16,766 nucleotides of DNA, taken from the NCBI GenBank assembly GCA_027575765.1, contig JANBPT010001000.1, positions 1-16,766 of the forward strand. Direction: 5' to 3'. The stretch's first letter is position 1. The number at the start of each line of letters is the position of its first letter. Shown piece by piece: positions 1 through 8,734 of this stretch. The notes beneath the pieces were generated by a model. The model had not been told where the DNA came from. It did no database searches and worked only from the letters and a program-made list of their open reading frames with translations. A program made the translations under genes and the position numbers. The DNA comes from Tieghemiomyces parasiticus. Taxonomy: Eukaryota > Kickxellomycota > Dimargaritomycetes > Dimargaritales > Dimargaritaceae.

Positions 1-2489
1 ACGAGTCTCCTGCGTTTCACGAACTGCGGGGCTATTGAATTGCACCTGCTCAGCACGGGTATGCAACGTGCGTATCGCGACGCGGGTTCATGCGAATTCG
101 CGGTGAGCTATGGGCGTTCGCTGGGCAGCCAATGATGGAATTCTAAGCAATTATCTTTGCGCTTAAGAGATGGTGGCTCAGGTGGGGGGGGTGCAAATGA
201 AGATTTAAGTTGTCGGTTACCACTATCCCGGATGGTGGATATCGTCTTCTATGACGAGCTGTGCTGTGCGCCTGACCGGGAGCGCGACCAGAGACACCAC
301 GGTGTTCCTTCTCGGAGTATCCAATCATATAGAGTGGTTCAGCCAAGGCAGGACTGGAGGAGGTTCATCGCCCGAATAGCAGCCGGTGCTGGCGTTGGTC
401 GGCAGGCAGGAGCGAATTCGATGCAAGCGGTAGGTGCTCCATGCTACCACCATGGCGACTGACGGGGCTAGGGTACCTGGTTAAATGCCCGCCTCCCCTT
501 TGATTCGTTAATAATGGGGGCGGGTTGGATCTTCCGACTAAAGGAAAGGGGGAGGACATCAACGAGCGGAAACGGCAGGTGTAAACCCGCCAAATATAAA
601 CGCGGAGTAACACAAATATTCAAGGTCATTTATTGCCTGCACGAGCGAATGAGCGGCGGGATGGCCACGGTTATCGTCGCCGACTGTGCAGTTTGTTATG
701 GTAATTATAAAACACAATCTCACAGTAATGTCACCGTTACCGTTCCTCCGCTGAATGACATTCGCTCATGTGTGCATGTGGGATGCTTCACCGTGCCAGT
801 AGATACTGAGTCTACTTTTTAGGTCAGGTCGCGGGTACTTCCCTGGCCTTTGCTGCACGGCTTGACATGCGGAGATGAGAAGGGGAGCCAGGAGCGAGGG
901 GGGGCTCAAACAGACCATGCAACTGAGTGATCTGCTTACCCTCACCATTAATTTCTTAACCCCAGCACAACAGCGACTGCCGCCATGGAGCGTGACGGTG
1001 CCCCTTAGCGATGCTACCAGCGGGTTCTCATACCACCGTTTCCAACTCGATTTCCTAATACCTCGCCAGTAAAAGACGTTCCCTAGGGCGACGCCACTCC
1101 ATTGCCCGTGGACAGTGGGACCCCTGCCCCTGTGCCATCCCGTCCATTTGCCGCGAGGCCCTGGCGGAGTGAACCTAGGTTGGATCGACGCATCATCAGG
1201 TATCAGGAATCAGCTCGAGGGTTTAATATGGCCCCTCGGTTACTCAGTTGTCAGGTACGAAGCTGTTTGCAGAGAGGAGGGGCAAATGTGGTATCCTCCC
1301 CAACGAAAGCCTTGGAATGCCTAGCGGGAGTACTAATCGCCCGTGGCTTCGTCCGGTCGAGCCCCCTGCTCCCTCCATCTCCCCGATATCTTATTATTGT
1401 TTTGGTATGGGAGGCCTCTAGGCTCTGTGGGTCGGATTGGTGGGGGGAGGGCGGTGAATCATCCCATCCCCCCTGTAAAGCCCATACCACCAAGCTACAT
1501 GACGAGGTTCCCACCTTGAGAGGCCGTTGGATTGACGGGGTATTATTATATTTTTCCAGTGGTGTCGGCTGGCCCCGCCACCGCCAGCCGACCTGCAGCA
1601 TAGGCCCAGTTGGGCAGCGTCGAGCAGCCCCCCCGTCCCACTTTTTTTTTTCTTCGCCACAATCTTACCACATTGACACGTTGTTTCGTTGACCAGGGCG
1701 CACAGTGGCCACAGCCCTTTTATTGGGTTAATACACCCAGCTCTACCTAGGCTGGTATCCAGAATTGTGTGCGAGTGTGTGTAACTGGTAAGGACCACCT
1801 TGGCCTCTCATTCGGCAGCCGTCAACCCCCATCCACGGCAGGAAGTTACTGGCACCTTAATCCCAAGTCAGGCTGGTGTCGAATGCGGCCTGTGTCACGG
1901 GCAGCTAAGCTGCCTTCCACCGCTACATTGGCATGCAATGGGTCGCGAGGCTTATCCAATGGGGACGAGGGAAGGGCGGGCTTTACGGTAGTCTGGGGGG
2001 GGGGTTCACCACAGAAAGGGGCAGACGAAATCTGGTCGCCAGAGCACCGTGGCTTCCTCGCACTCGCCATGCGCAGACCAGGCCATCGAAGCCCCTTGGT
2101 GGGTGATGCCGAAGGAAACCAGCCCACCACTGCCCCGCGCGAGATAAGCATCGCCGCAGCGTAGGGGGATCAGGAGGTGCGGCGCGGTCGGTATCGACCC
2201 CCTGCGGCCCGTCCCATTCCTTTCGTCCTGGCCATGAAGCCCTGCGACCATAATCCATGTCGATCTGGGCATGTCGGGCTGGGCGCTAGAAGCGTTGGGA
2301 GGGGGGCAAATGAGCCCATAAGCCTATCAAATATGGCGCATTGAACCGGCGGGGTCCTTCTATGCTCTTTCTTCTGGAACCCAGGCCCTAAAATGGACTA
2401 GGTGATGTCTCCGCGTCCCGTTCATTGTGCGGCCCGTTACGGCACCTATGCATGTATATACTCAGACATATCCGCAGTATAAGTCGCGG
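1..2489. other. Gene-poor region, nothing recognisable
   Basis: I see no gene that I can support here. Open frames exist on both strands, the longest about 196 codons at 1102-1692 starting at TTG. None gives a recognisable domain, and their codons lack the C/G-ending bias of the real genes in this window. No B-box-like tRNA segment was found on either strand. Notable simple sequence: a run of 8 G at 184-191, a run of 10 G at 1995-2004, and a C7 then T10 stretch near 1627-1651. The region could hold a lineage-specific gene with small exons that cannot be seen by eye. Confidence 0.6.
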
Positions 2490-2643
2490 ATATACGCCTC
2501 CCCACCTTACTGTCCTCCCCCTGTCCCATTCATCCTCCCCCCCAACAATTTCACTATTATCAACCGCCTTATTTTCCTACCCCCATTGGTCGATCTATGC
2601 CTCCGTTCGCACGCGGTCTGGCTAGCCGTCCATAACAAGCAGA

Positions 2644-2655
2644 TATATATAAATA
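2644..2655 (+). promoter_or_regulatory. TATA box candidate (TATATATAAATA)
   Basis: This is the longest canonical TATA-like element in the upstream region. The first downstream ATG is 51 bases away at 2695, with A at -3, and opens a 46-codon frame ending in TGA at 2833-2835. That frame has no recognisable domain. The box could serve this small ORF, a far-upstream start for the Myb-like gene, or nothing; AT-rich 12-mers also occur by chance. Confidence 0.3.
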
Positions 2656-3548
2656 CAGCGCCCCCGGCCCCCGGCCGCCTAGGAAAGGTGTAAAATGCCT
2701 TGTTTCGTTCTGCTATCTTGCACCTGCTTAACCCCTCGCAAACTCTCTTCTCCTTTCTATAAGCCTCCTGGCTCCGGCTTCGTCCCAACGTACCCTGTTG
2801 CCTGTTGGCTCCTCCGGCACACTTTAGCCGACTGAGAGCGGCTGGAACCAGTTCCCTCTATCAACTGCTGCCTCGGTGGCAGACCTCAGCCTCTACCGTT
2901 GCTTCAAACTCCCCTCATCTCGACCGTCGCACCTCCATCGTAGTTCTAGTTACGGCGGTGTTGGCCAGTACTGGTGCGTCAAAACATCCTTCACATTCTT
3001 CCCCGTCCATAGGTCACTTTCCGAATTCGAATAGAGTTTTTCCTGCATCTAGAGATCGAGCCGGCCAGTAACGTCCCTTCGTGCCGCCCGTCCAAGGGTC
3101 CTGGGCCCGCATTCTCCTCGTCTATTGGCCGTTATTGTCCTACTTTCCAACTCAGCGCACGCTGCCCTGGGTATATATTTTTTCACTTGCTCTTTCGCCC
3201 TAGACCGGTCGTGCCAGTGCACCAGTGAGGATCCTTGACCACATTCCTCCCCCAACCTACTTATGGCCAGTCGGCATAGAACCCTAAGATATCCAGGTAA
3301 GTGCGCGATGTAAACTACCGCAGGAAATCAGACACCAACCCTCGTGACAATACCCCTCACATAGCTGAGCGAGAATATGTATCGGGCCGCTCGCTGGGAC
3401 TGCACAGGGGCCGACCGGGGTTGTATTATTTTACCCCATTTTCGTGTGCACTTTGTGCGTTAAAGCCGTGTGTCCCCGGTATTTGACCCGCTGGGTGCCA
3501 GGACAGAGGCACCCCACGTCCCTTTTCAACATCATGGTAACCACCGGT

Positions 3549-3563
3549 CGACGACGACGACGA
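3549..3563. repeat. (CGA)5 trinucleotide repeat
   Basis: Five CGA units in the non-coding upstream region of the Myb-like gene. No role is evident. Confidence 0.85.
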
Positions 3564-4197
3564 TACTGTTTGTACCAAGCTGTAGCATCAACTGCCCATA
3601 CCAGGGTTTGTTTAGACGCCCCCTCCTCTGCCTCTCTGGGTCACGCTCGGCCTGCCAATTTTTATGCCTGCCTTTGCTGTCTGCTTTACCAGCACCCGTG
3701 TCACTCCTCCCACGGCCCGCACCGCCTCGCGCGCGCCTCGGTCGACCCCTGCGGTCCGCCCATTCTGCGCCTAATCGTTCTCCAGGAGCCGTTCTACTGA
3801 TAAAAATTGGTGAATGGAGAGAACGGAGGCGGGGCCTTGTGCAACCCTTCTGCCAGTATACCCCAGTTGGACCGTACCAATGGGCAGGATGGTTTTTCCC
3901 CCTCCCGTTCGTGCCCCTCGTCTTCCTTCCTCTGACTGTCGGACAACCCAGTGACCACCGCGTCAGAACGCGCCTGGCCCCAACGGGTTGATAACTCTAG
4001 CCACTTTGTCGCAGAAAGCCCTGCATCGGTCGCTAACCACTACACCCCACCCTCGCACCTCGCCTCTTCCTCCTCTTTCTCACTAGCAGATACGCCAGTG
4101 CCACCCATTGCTTCCTTGCTAATTGTGCTAATTCCTTTGTTTATACTGTCCGGCCCTTGAGCCCTGGTCACTCGTATATTAGGCCAACGTGTCGACC

Positions 4198-4204
4198 TAT
4201 TTAA
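4198..4204 (+). promoter_or_regulatory. TATA-like element upstream of the Myb-like gene
   Basis: TATTTAA lies 99 bases before the ATG at 4297. There is no ATG between it and the start codon, so 4297 would be the first AUG of a transcript initiated about 30 bases downstream of this element. This is sequence inference only; no initiator consensus was used. Confidence 0.35.
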
Positions 4205-4296
4205 GAGTCCGCTACCCTCACTTACCTCGTCCGTGGCTCACTTAGTTAGTTACGTTTCCATAGAGGGAAGCCCCCTAACGTTGCCCGAGCCTAAGC

Positions 4297-7200
4297 ATGA
4301 CCGCCACCGGGGATTCCCAGCCTGACGCCATGGACCATTGTGTCGCCCTGCAGCGGTCCGACTCGGTCACATCTAGTATCGACCAGTCAACACCGGATGC
4401 CACCCCGCTCACCCGGCGCACCATCAATGGTAAGCACGTCACTGTGCCGTTCCAGCATGGCACCCACCAGGCCACCCCGTCTCATCTCGAAACCGTCGCT
4501 CTCTCCCTCGGCTCCAGTGGCCTGCCCACGCCGGACTCGGCCGTTCGCCCTACCCCTATCGCCGACCAATCTCCAGTGTTCGCCACCCCATTGGGTCGTG
4601 CCCCGCGCCCTGAATCCCAGCGTCGGCTCTATGACAGCTTTGTTCCGCCCCGCTCTGCCCAACAAACCCCGTTATCGCCGACCCCCAATGCCCTGGACGA
4701 ATCCCTTATCCGTTTGGGCCAGACGTTCAGTATCATCAAGGCCAAAATCACCGAAATGGGGCCCGGAATACGCTGGGAGGTACAGTTGCTCATCATGTCG
4801 GCTGATACCACGGCCGATACCACTGATGCAGAGAGCCCCCTCCGTGTACGCACCATCGTTCCTCCCGCCCCGTGCTTCCCCACCGTAGAGGTCCTGGACG
4901 AGTCCCAACTGAACGCGCTATCGGACCGCGACATTGACCAGATGAGTGCCGATCAGCTGCGGGCGGCCCTACGTGCTGTAGTCAAGCGGCAGCGTGCTCG
5001 GTCCCCCGCTGCCACGACCGCCACCCGGGCGACTACCCCGTCCTGGGGAACCTTCAGCGCAGGAGACCAGTTCGCCGCACGCCCCACCAGCCGTCCTCGG
5101 TCTCATGTTGAGGCCGCCAGTGGGCTGGCCCTCTTGGCGGATTCGGTGAGCAGGCGGTCTCCGCAACCCGTCCCAGTTATGGCCCGTACGGCGTCGGACA
5201 GCAACGCCAGCGCCAGTCGTAGCCAATCACCCAATGCGGCGGGCCCACTCGCCCCGCAGAGATCCAGCCAGTCCCTCTATGAACTCTTTGAGCGTTGTCG
5301 TCGTCACAGTCTCAAGGACCCGCCCGAAGGTCCTCGATCCCCGCTGGTACGCAGCCATACCCACTCGGCGAGCGTGGGCAGCGTACTGCCCACCGATCCC
5401 AACTCACCCCTGGCCCCTCTCCGTGCAAAGGAAGACGCCCGGACCGAATCCGATACCTTCGACAGTGGTGACGACCGCACCGAAAGTGACCCCGACCTCG
5501 CCGAGAAACTCCAGGGCACCGCCGTGAACCTCACCGGCCCGACGGCATCTCCTGGGGACGATGTCGCGGCCGATGCTGTGATGGAATCCCTGCGCCCGTC
5601 CGGCTCAGCCCGTCGGCCCCTCTCCAAGGGCCGTCCCCTGTCATATGGGCGTAACAAGCGCAAGGCGCTCCCTACGAGCAGCAACAGCCCGAGTAAACCG
5701 CGCTCGTCACGTGGGGCCCGAGGTCCACCCAAGCGCCGCCATGTCGACCCACGCCACCGCATTTCGTCGCGTAGTCGCCCTACGCCGGTGAGCCTGGCTG
5801 TTCGGATCCCTACTCCTGTGGCTCCTTCGTCTCCTACGGACGTCGCGACCATACCGGACTCATCGGACGTCAACGCCTCCCCTGACTACGCCAATCGCCC
5901 GGTCGGACAGCAAACCAATCTGGAGAGCCCTATGGAACACCTGGACCTCAATACGCCCACTGATTCAGGTCGCCCCAGTCTCTTGCCGCCGCTCACCCCC
6001 CTTCCGCTCCCCCAGCCCCCGTCGGCCGTCCCGGGCTCGCCCGCAAATAGGGACGGCAGTCGCTGGCGCGGTCTGGTTGATAAGGTGACCCGCCGCGGCC
6101 CGGAGGGCCCCGATTCATCCGAAACTAAACTGCGATCCCCGATGCGCCTTCTCACGGTCCCGCGCCATTCTGGCTACCTGCCTCCCTCGGATGAAACTGC
6201 TACCATGGCTGACGTCGACACGGTGACCACCTCCTGCTCCCACCCCTCGCCTGGGTTCCTCTCCATCCTGGGTCTTAAGAAACGCACCACATCCCGCCCA
6301 ACTTCCGCAACGGCACTGGCACCCGCAGCCGGGCCGCCTCTGGCCCCGAACTCCGCGAACTATGCCCCGTATCCACACCCGACTCACGTCGGCCACTTCC
6401 CGACCTATGTCGCTGGCCCGGCCGCCCCAGGGCCTGACGTCAATGACCACGCCCGTCACAGCCGCGCGATCACGGCCTCCCGAATGGCTCCCTACATTTC
6501 GACCTCACGATTCGGGATACCTTACCATCCGACCAAGCGTCGTCGCTCCGTGTATGCCAAGTGGTCCACCGCGGAGGACATCCTGTTGCGCGTGGCCACC
6601 TGTAAGTATGGGGAGAAAAACTGGGACTCTATTGCCCGCGAGGTTCCCGGTCGCACCTACCACCAGTGCCGCCAACGCTGGAACAAGTCTCTGAAGTTCA
6701 CATACCCGCTGACCGCCGAGGAGCTTAGCACCGGCAAGCTGGCTACGTCCCTGGATGTGGAAGGGGCCCGGACTACTGTCCTGGCCGCGATTCAAAATCA
6801 AGCTGAGGCGGCGGCACATGCCGAGAGCCACGCCGCCGCTCACCATCACCACGCTCACCACCCGCCCATGCCAGGTCCTTCAGGGCCCGTGCTTGTCGCC
6901 CGCCCGCCCTACCATATAGCACCTTCTGTCGGACCGGGCACCCCGTATCCGACTGGGCCATACGCGGTCGCCTATGACGCCCACAGCCATCCAGCCTCCT
7001 ACGCTGGGAACATGCAGGCGCATGCCGGTTATCCGCGTCCACACTACGCAAACCAGCCGCAGCCGTCTGGGTCCTACTTTGCCACACCGGCAGGGGCGCT
7101 GCACTACCCACCACCACCCACGTCCGCCTGGTCTCCCACATCAGGCGCGCCGTCGGACCAAGTGTCTGCCTCGTCATCGACTTCATCACTGGCGTCCAGC

Positions 7201-7671
7201 CACCAACCACCGCTAGATCATCCAGGGGGTGTCCCCCCGGCCCCGACCCTTACGAGCCACCAGGGAGCCTACCTTCACCCACCATCCCCAGCTCAGCCGT
7301 GGTCGCCCGGGTACGGGCCGGCAGGGGACCTGGCGTGCTATAGCCTACACAGCACCAACGCCCCCCCGATGGACGACCGTCCCGAGACCTACCGCCACCG
7401 AATTAAGAAGAAGATGTCAAGCACCATCGGCCGGATCGTCCACGGTAACGGGATTGGTGATGGTAGCCGATCACCGCCTCCAGCTGCGTACCGTCAGAAC
7501 GCCAAGCCGACGACGGAGCTAGGCTCGCGCACCTCCACCGCTGGGGACTCCTACTCCCCTCCCCCAGTGACCTTGGCTCCTATTGTGGAGTCGGCGGCCT
7601 GCCATGCGGAGCCAGCAGCGACGGTGGCTCATAAAACCACCAGTATTCGCCATCTGATCAACTCCAATTAA
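4297..7671 (+). CDS. Large, mostly disordered protein with one Myb/SANT DNA-binding repeat
   Basis: Single-exon gene of 1124 codons ending in TAA. A Myb repeat spans about residues 754-800, with the three spaced tryptophans W756, W776 and W795 and the recognition-helix segment QCRQRWNKSL, most like an R1-type Myb repeat. The family binds DNA in the nucleus, so a transcriptional or chromatin role is likely; targets are unknown. The rest is Ser/Pro/Thr-rich and looks disordered. It has a helical stretch at about 200-235, basic NLS-like patches (NKRK at 453-456, PPKRRH at 477-482, KRRR at 747-750), a His-rich cluster around 849-855, and a proline/tyrosine-rich C-terminal third with a basic patch IKKK at 1036-1039. 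The start was chosen because an in-frame TAA lies at 4276, the ATG has A at -3, and no ATG intervenes after the TATA-like box. Codons end mostly in C or G. A GTAAGC at about 4431 could act as a donor but no intron is needed. Orthology is not identified. Confidence 0.85.
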   Translation: MTATGDSQPDAMDHCVALQRSDSVTSSIDQSTPDATPLTRRTINGKHVTVPFQHGTHQATPSHLETVALSLGSSGLPTPDSAVRPTPIADQSPVFATPLGRAPRPESQRRLYDSFVPPRSAQQTPLSPTPNALDESLIRLGQTFSIIKAKITEMGPGIRWEVQLLIMSADTTADTTDAESPLRVRTIVPPAPCFPTVEVLDESQLNALSDRDIDQMSADQLRAALRAVVKRQRARSPAATTATRATTPSWGTFSAGDQFAARPTSRPRSHVEAASGLALLADSVSRRSPQPVPVMARTASDSNASASRSQSPNAAGPLAPQRSSQSLYELFERCRRHSLKDPPEGPRSPLVRSHTHSASVGSVLPTDPNSPLAPLRAKEDARTESDTFDSGDDRTESDPDLAEKLQGTAVNLTGPTASPGDDVAADAVMESLRPSGSARRPLSKGRPLSYGRNKRKALPTSSNSPSKPRSSRGARGPPKRRHVDPRHRISSRSRPTPVSLAVRIPTPVAPSSPTDVATIPDSSDVNASPDYANRPVGQQTNLESPMEHLDLNTPTDSGRPSLLPPLTPLPLPQPPSAVPGSPANRDGSRWRGLVDKVTRRGPEGPDSSETKLRSPMRLLTVPRHSGYLPPSDETATMADVDTVTTSCSHPSPGFLSILGLKKRTTSRPTSATALAPAAGPPLAPNSANYAPYPHPTHVGHFPTYVAGPAAPGPDVNDHARHSRAITASRMAPYISTSRFGIPYHPTKRRRSVYAKWSTAEDILLRVATCKYGEKNWDSIAREVPGRTYHQCRQRWNKSLKFTYPLTAEELSTGKLATSLDVEGARTTVLAAIQNQAEAAAHAESHAAAHHHHAHHPPMPGPSGPVLVARPPYHIAPSVGPGTPYPTGPYAVAYDAHSHPASYAGNMQAHAGYPRPHYANQPQPSGSYFATPAGALHYPPPPTSAWSPTSGAPSDQVSASSSTSSLASSHQPPLDHPGGVPPAPTLTSHQGAYLHPPSPAQPWSPGYGPAGDLACYSLHSTNAPPMDDRPETYRHRIKKKMSSTIGRIVHGNGIGDGSRSPPPAAYRQNAKPTTELGSRTSTAGDSYSPPPVTLAPIVESAACHAEPAATVAHKTTSIRHLINSN

Positions 7672-8091
7672 GTACCAGTGGCCACAGTCATTTACGGCAC
7701 CTTTCCCCTGCACCCTGTGTTTTCTGGGACCTTTATCCCACCTTCCCCCCTATTGCTATCCTAACTATCCCATACCTCTCTTGACTCGCCCGTGTACATT
7801 ATCCTACATATCCGCTACTCGATGGGCTCCGCCCGCTCTTACGTGTACTTATCCCTTCACTTATACATCATGCATATCCCCCCTCATATCGTATCTTACA
7901 TAATTTATTACAATCATCATATACACACTCATACGACACTAGCCTGTGTCTGGTCGCCGCCCAAGTGACTCACCTTTTCAAGGCTGAATTGACGTTGCAG
8001 TGCAAGTGCCGGGTGCCTAAACGGCGTGCTGAACAACTCACATTCCACTTGATCGGGAACTGCCACCGCCTCGCAGCCATATAAATAGTAT

Positions 8092-8097
8092 AATAAA
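8092..8097 (+). terminator. Poly(A) signal candidate for the Myb-like gene
   Basis: AATAAA, 421 bases after the stop codon, followed 22-40 bases later by a U-rich stretch (8119-8137) as expected of a downstream element. It implies a 3' UTR of roughly 440 bases. No earlier AATAAA was found after 7671. Confidence 0.5.
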
Positions 8098-8518
8098 ATG
8101 ATCTTTGCTATTCTCTAAGGTTTATTTTTTATTTTTAGGAGCCGGAGCAGACTGAATTAGGGAGCTAACCTTCGCAAACATTTCTGATTCCACCCCGTTA
8201 CGAGACTATCGGTTCCTGCATCGGGCTCTCCTTTACCAGGGTCGACTGATCAGTCCCAAGTGTGGTGTAATGGCTAGGTTCTGACCAGCCAAGGACGCTG
8301 TTACATTATAACCCGGCATGCTGTAGCTGGTGATTGGCCTAGAGGTTTCCTGGTCTGTATGGTGCACTGGCTTACCACTTTATATTTTTCTTTTTCCTTT
8401 TTATAATTTTTGGTATCGCCGCTCTTCGCCGACTTATGGCCCGGTGTCCCTCGTTAGCCGATTTCGCCTGGATGGCCTAAAAAGTAACCGAACTCATTTT
8501 CTTTTTTTCTTTTTTTTA

Positions 8519-8528
8519 TAACCCTAAC
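8519..8528 (+). promoter_or_regulatory. Telomere-repeat-like (telo-box) element upstream of MRD1
   Basis: TAACCCTAAC lies 206 bases before the MRD1 start and directly follows a pyrimidine tract of almost pure T. In yeasts, Tbf1-type factors bind RCCCTAA-like sites in promoters of snoRNA and ribosomal genes. A ribosome-biogenesis gene is a fitting target, but use of this site here is inference. Confidence 0.35.
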
Positions 8529-8721
8529 GGCCCTCAGATTTCTATTGCTGCTACTCAGTGCCGATAGCTGCCTTTTCACCACCACAGCAATCTCACAGAT
8601 CAGGATCCCCGGATTGACGCACCCACCCGCCAGCTCATTAATACCCTACCGCCACAGGGCTCGTTAAGCATATCGCCGCCCCTCCACTCTCCAACCACGT
8701 CGACGACATACCTGTCGAATT

Positions 8722-8730
8722 ATGAGCTAG
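8722..8730 (+). promoter_or_regulatory. Minimal upstream ORF (ATG AGC TAG) in the MRD1 leader
   Basis: A start codon, one sense codon and a stop end four bases before the MRD1 start codon. If the transcription start lies upstream, ribosomes would meet this AUG first. Its -3 base is A (GAATTATG), so it is not in an obviously weak context. The transcription start is unknown, so its presence in the mRNA is not proven. Confidence 0.45.
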
Positions 8731-8734
8731 AAGC

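Larger units (their letters stand above)
2490..4296 (+). other. Pyrimidine-rich upstream region of the Myb-like gene
   Basis: The + strand is rich in C and T through most of this stretch, most clearly at about 2490-2580, 3600-3780, 3890-3940 and 4040-4085. Open frames here translate to Ser/Pro/Leu/His-rich sequence, which is what pyrimidine tracts give in any frame, so I do not call them genes. The region contains TATA-like boxes (2644, 4198), a (CGA)5 repeat at 3549-3563, a perfect donor-like AG|GTAAGT at 3296-3302, and a strong acceptor-like segment at 4033-4089. The best reading is promoter and 5' leader for the gene that starts at 4297, possibly with a leader intron. Confidence 0.5.
7672..8721. 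other. Intergenic spacer between the Myb-like gene and MRD1
   Basis: No gene seen. The first part is a pyrimidine-rich 3' untranslated region leading to a poly(A) signal at 8092. A T-rich block at 8119-8140 ends in an acceptor-like TTTTTAG. Two further pyrimidine blocks on the + strand, about 8381-8411 and 8498-8517, probably belong to the MRD1 promoter; the second abuts a telomere-repeat-like TAACCCTAAC. TATAAATA at 8080-8087 overlaps the poly(A) region and is too far from MRD1 to be assigned to it with confidence. Confidence 0.5.

Noticed and set aside
1102..1692. 196-codon open frame on the plus strand
   Set aside because: Starts at TTG, shows no domain and crosses C and T homopolymers; overlapping frames on the other strand are equally open.
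3470..3991. 173-codon open frame on the plus strand
   Set aside because: Pyrimidine-rich DNA yields Ser/Pro/Leu-rich frames without stops. There is no domain, no good start and no codon bias.
8255..8320. tRNA-like stretch with TGGTGTAATGGCTAGG resembling a D-arm and A box
   Set aside because: No B box, no T-arm, and no anticodon or acceptor stem that pairs.
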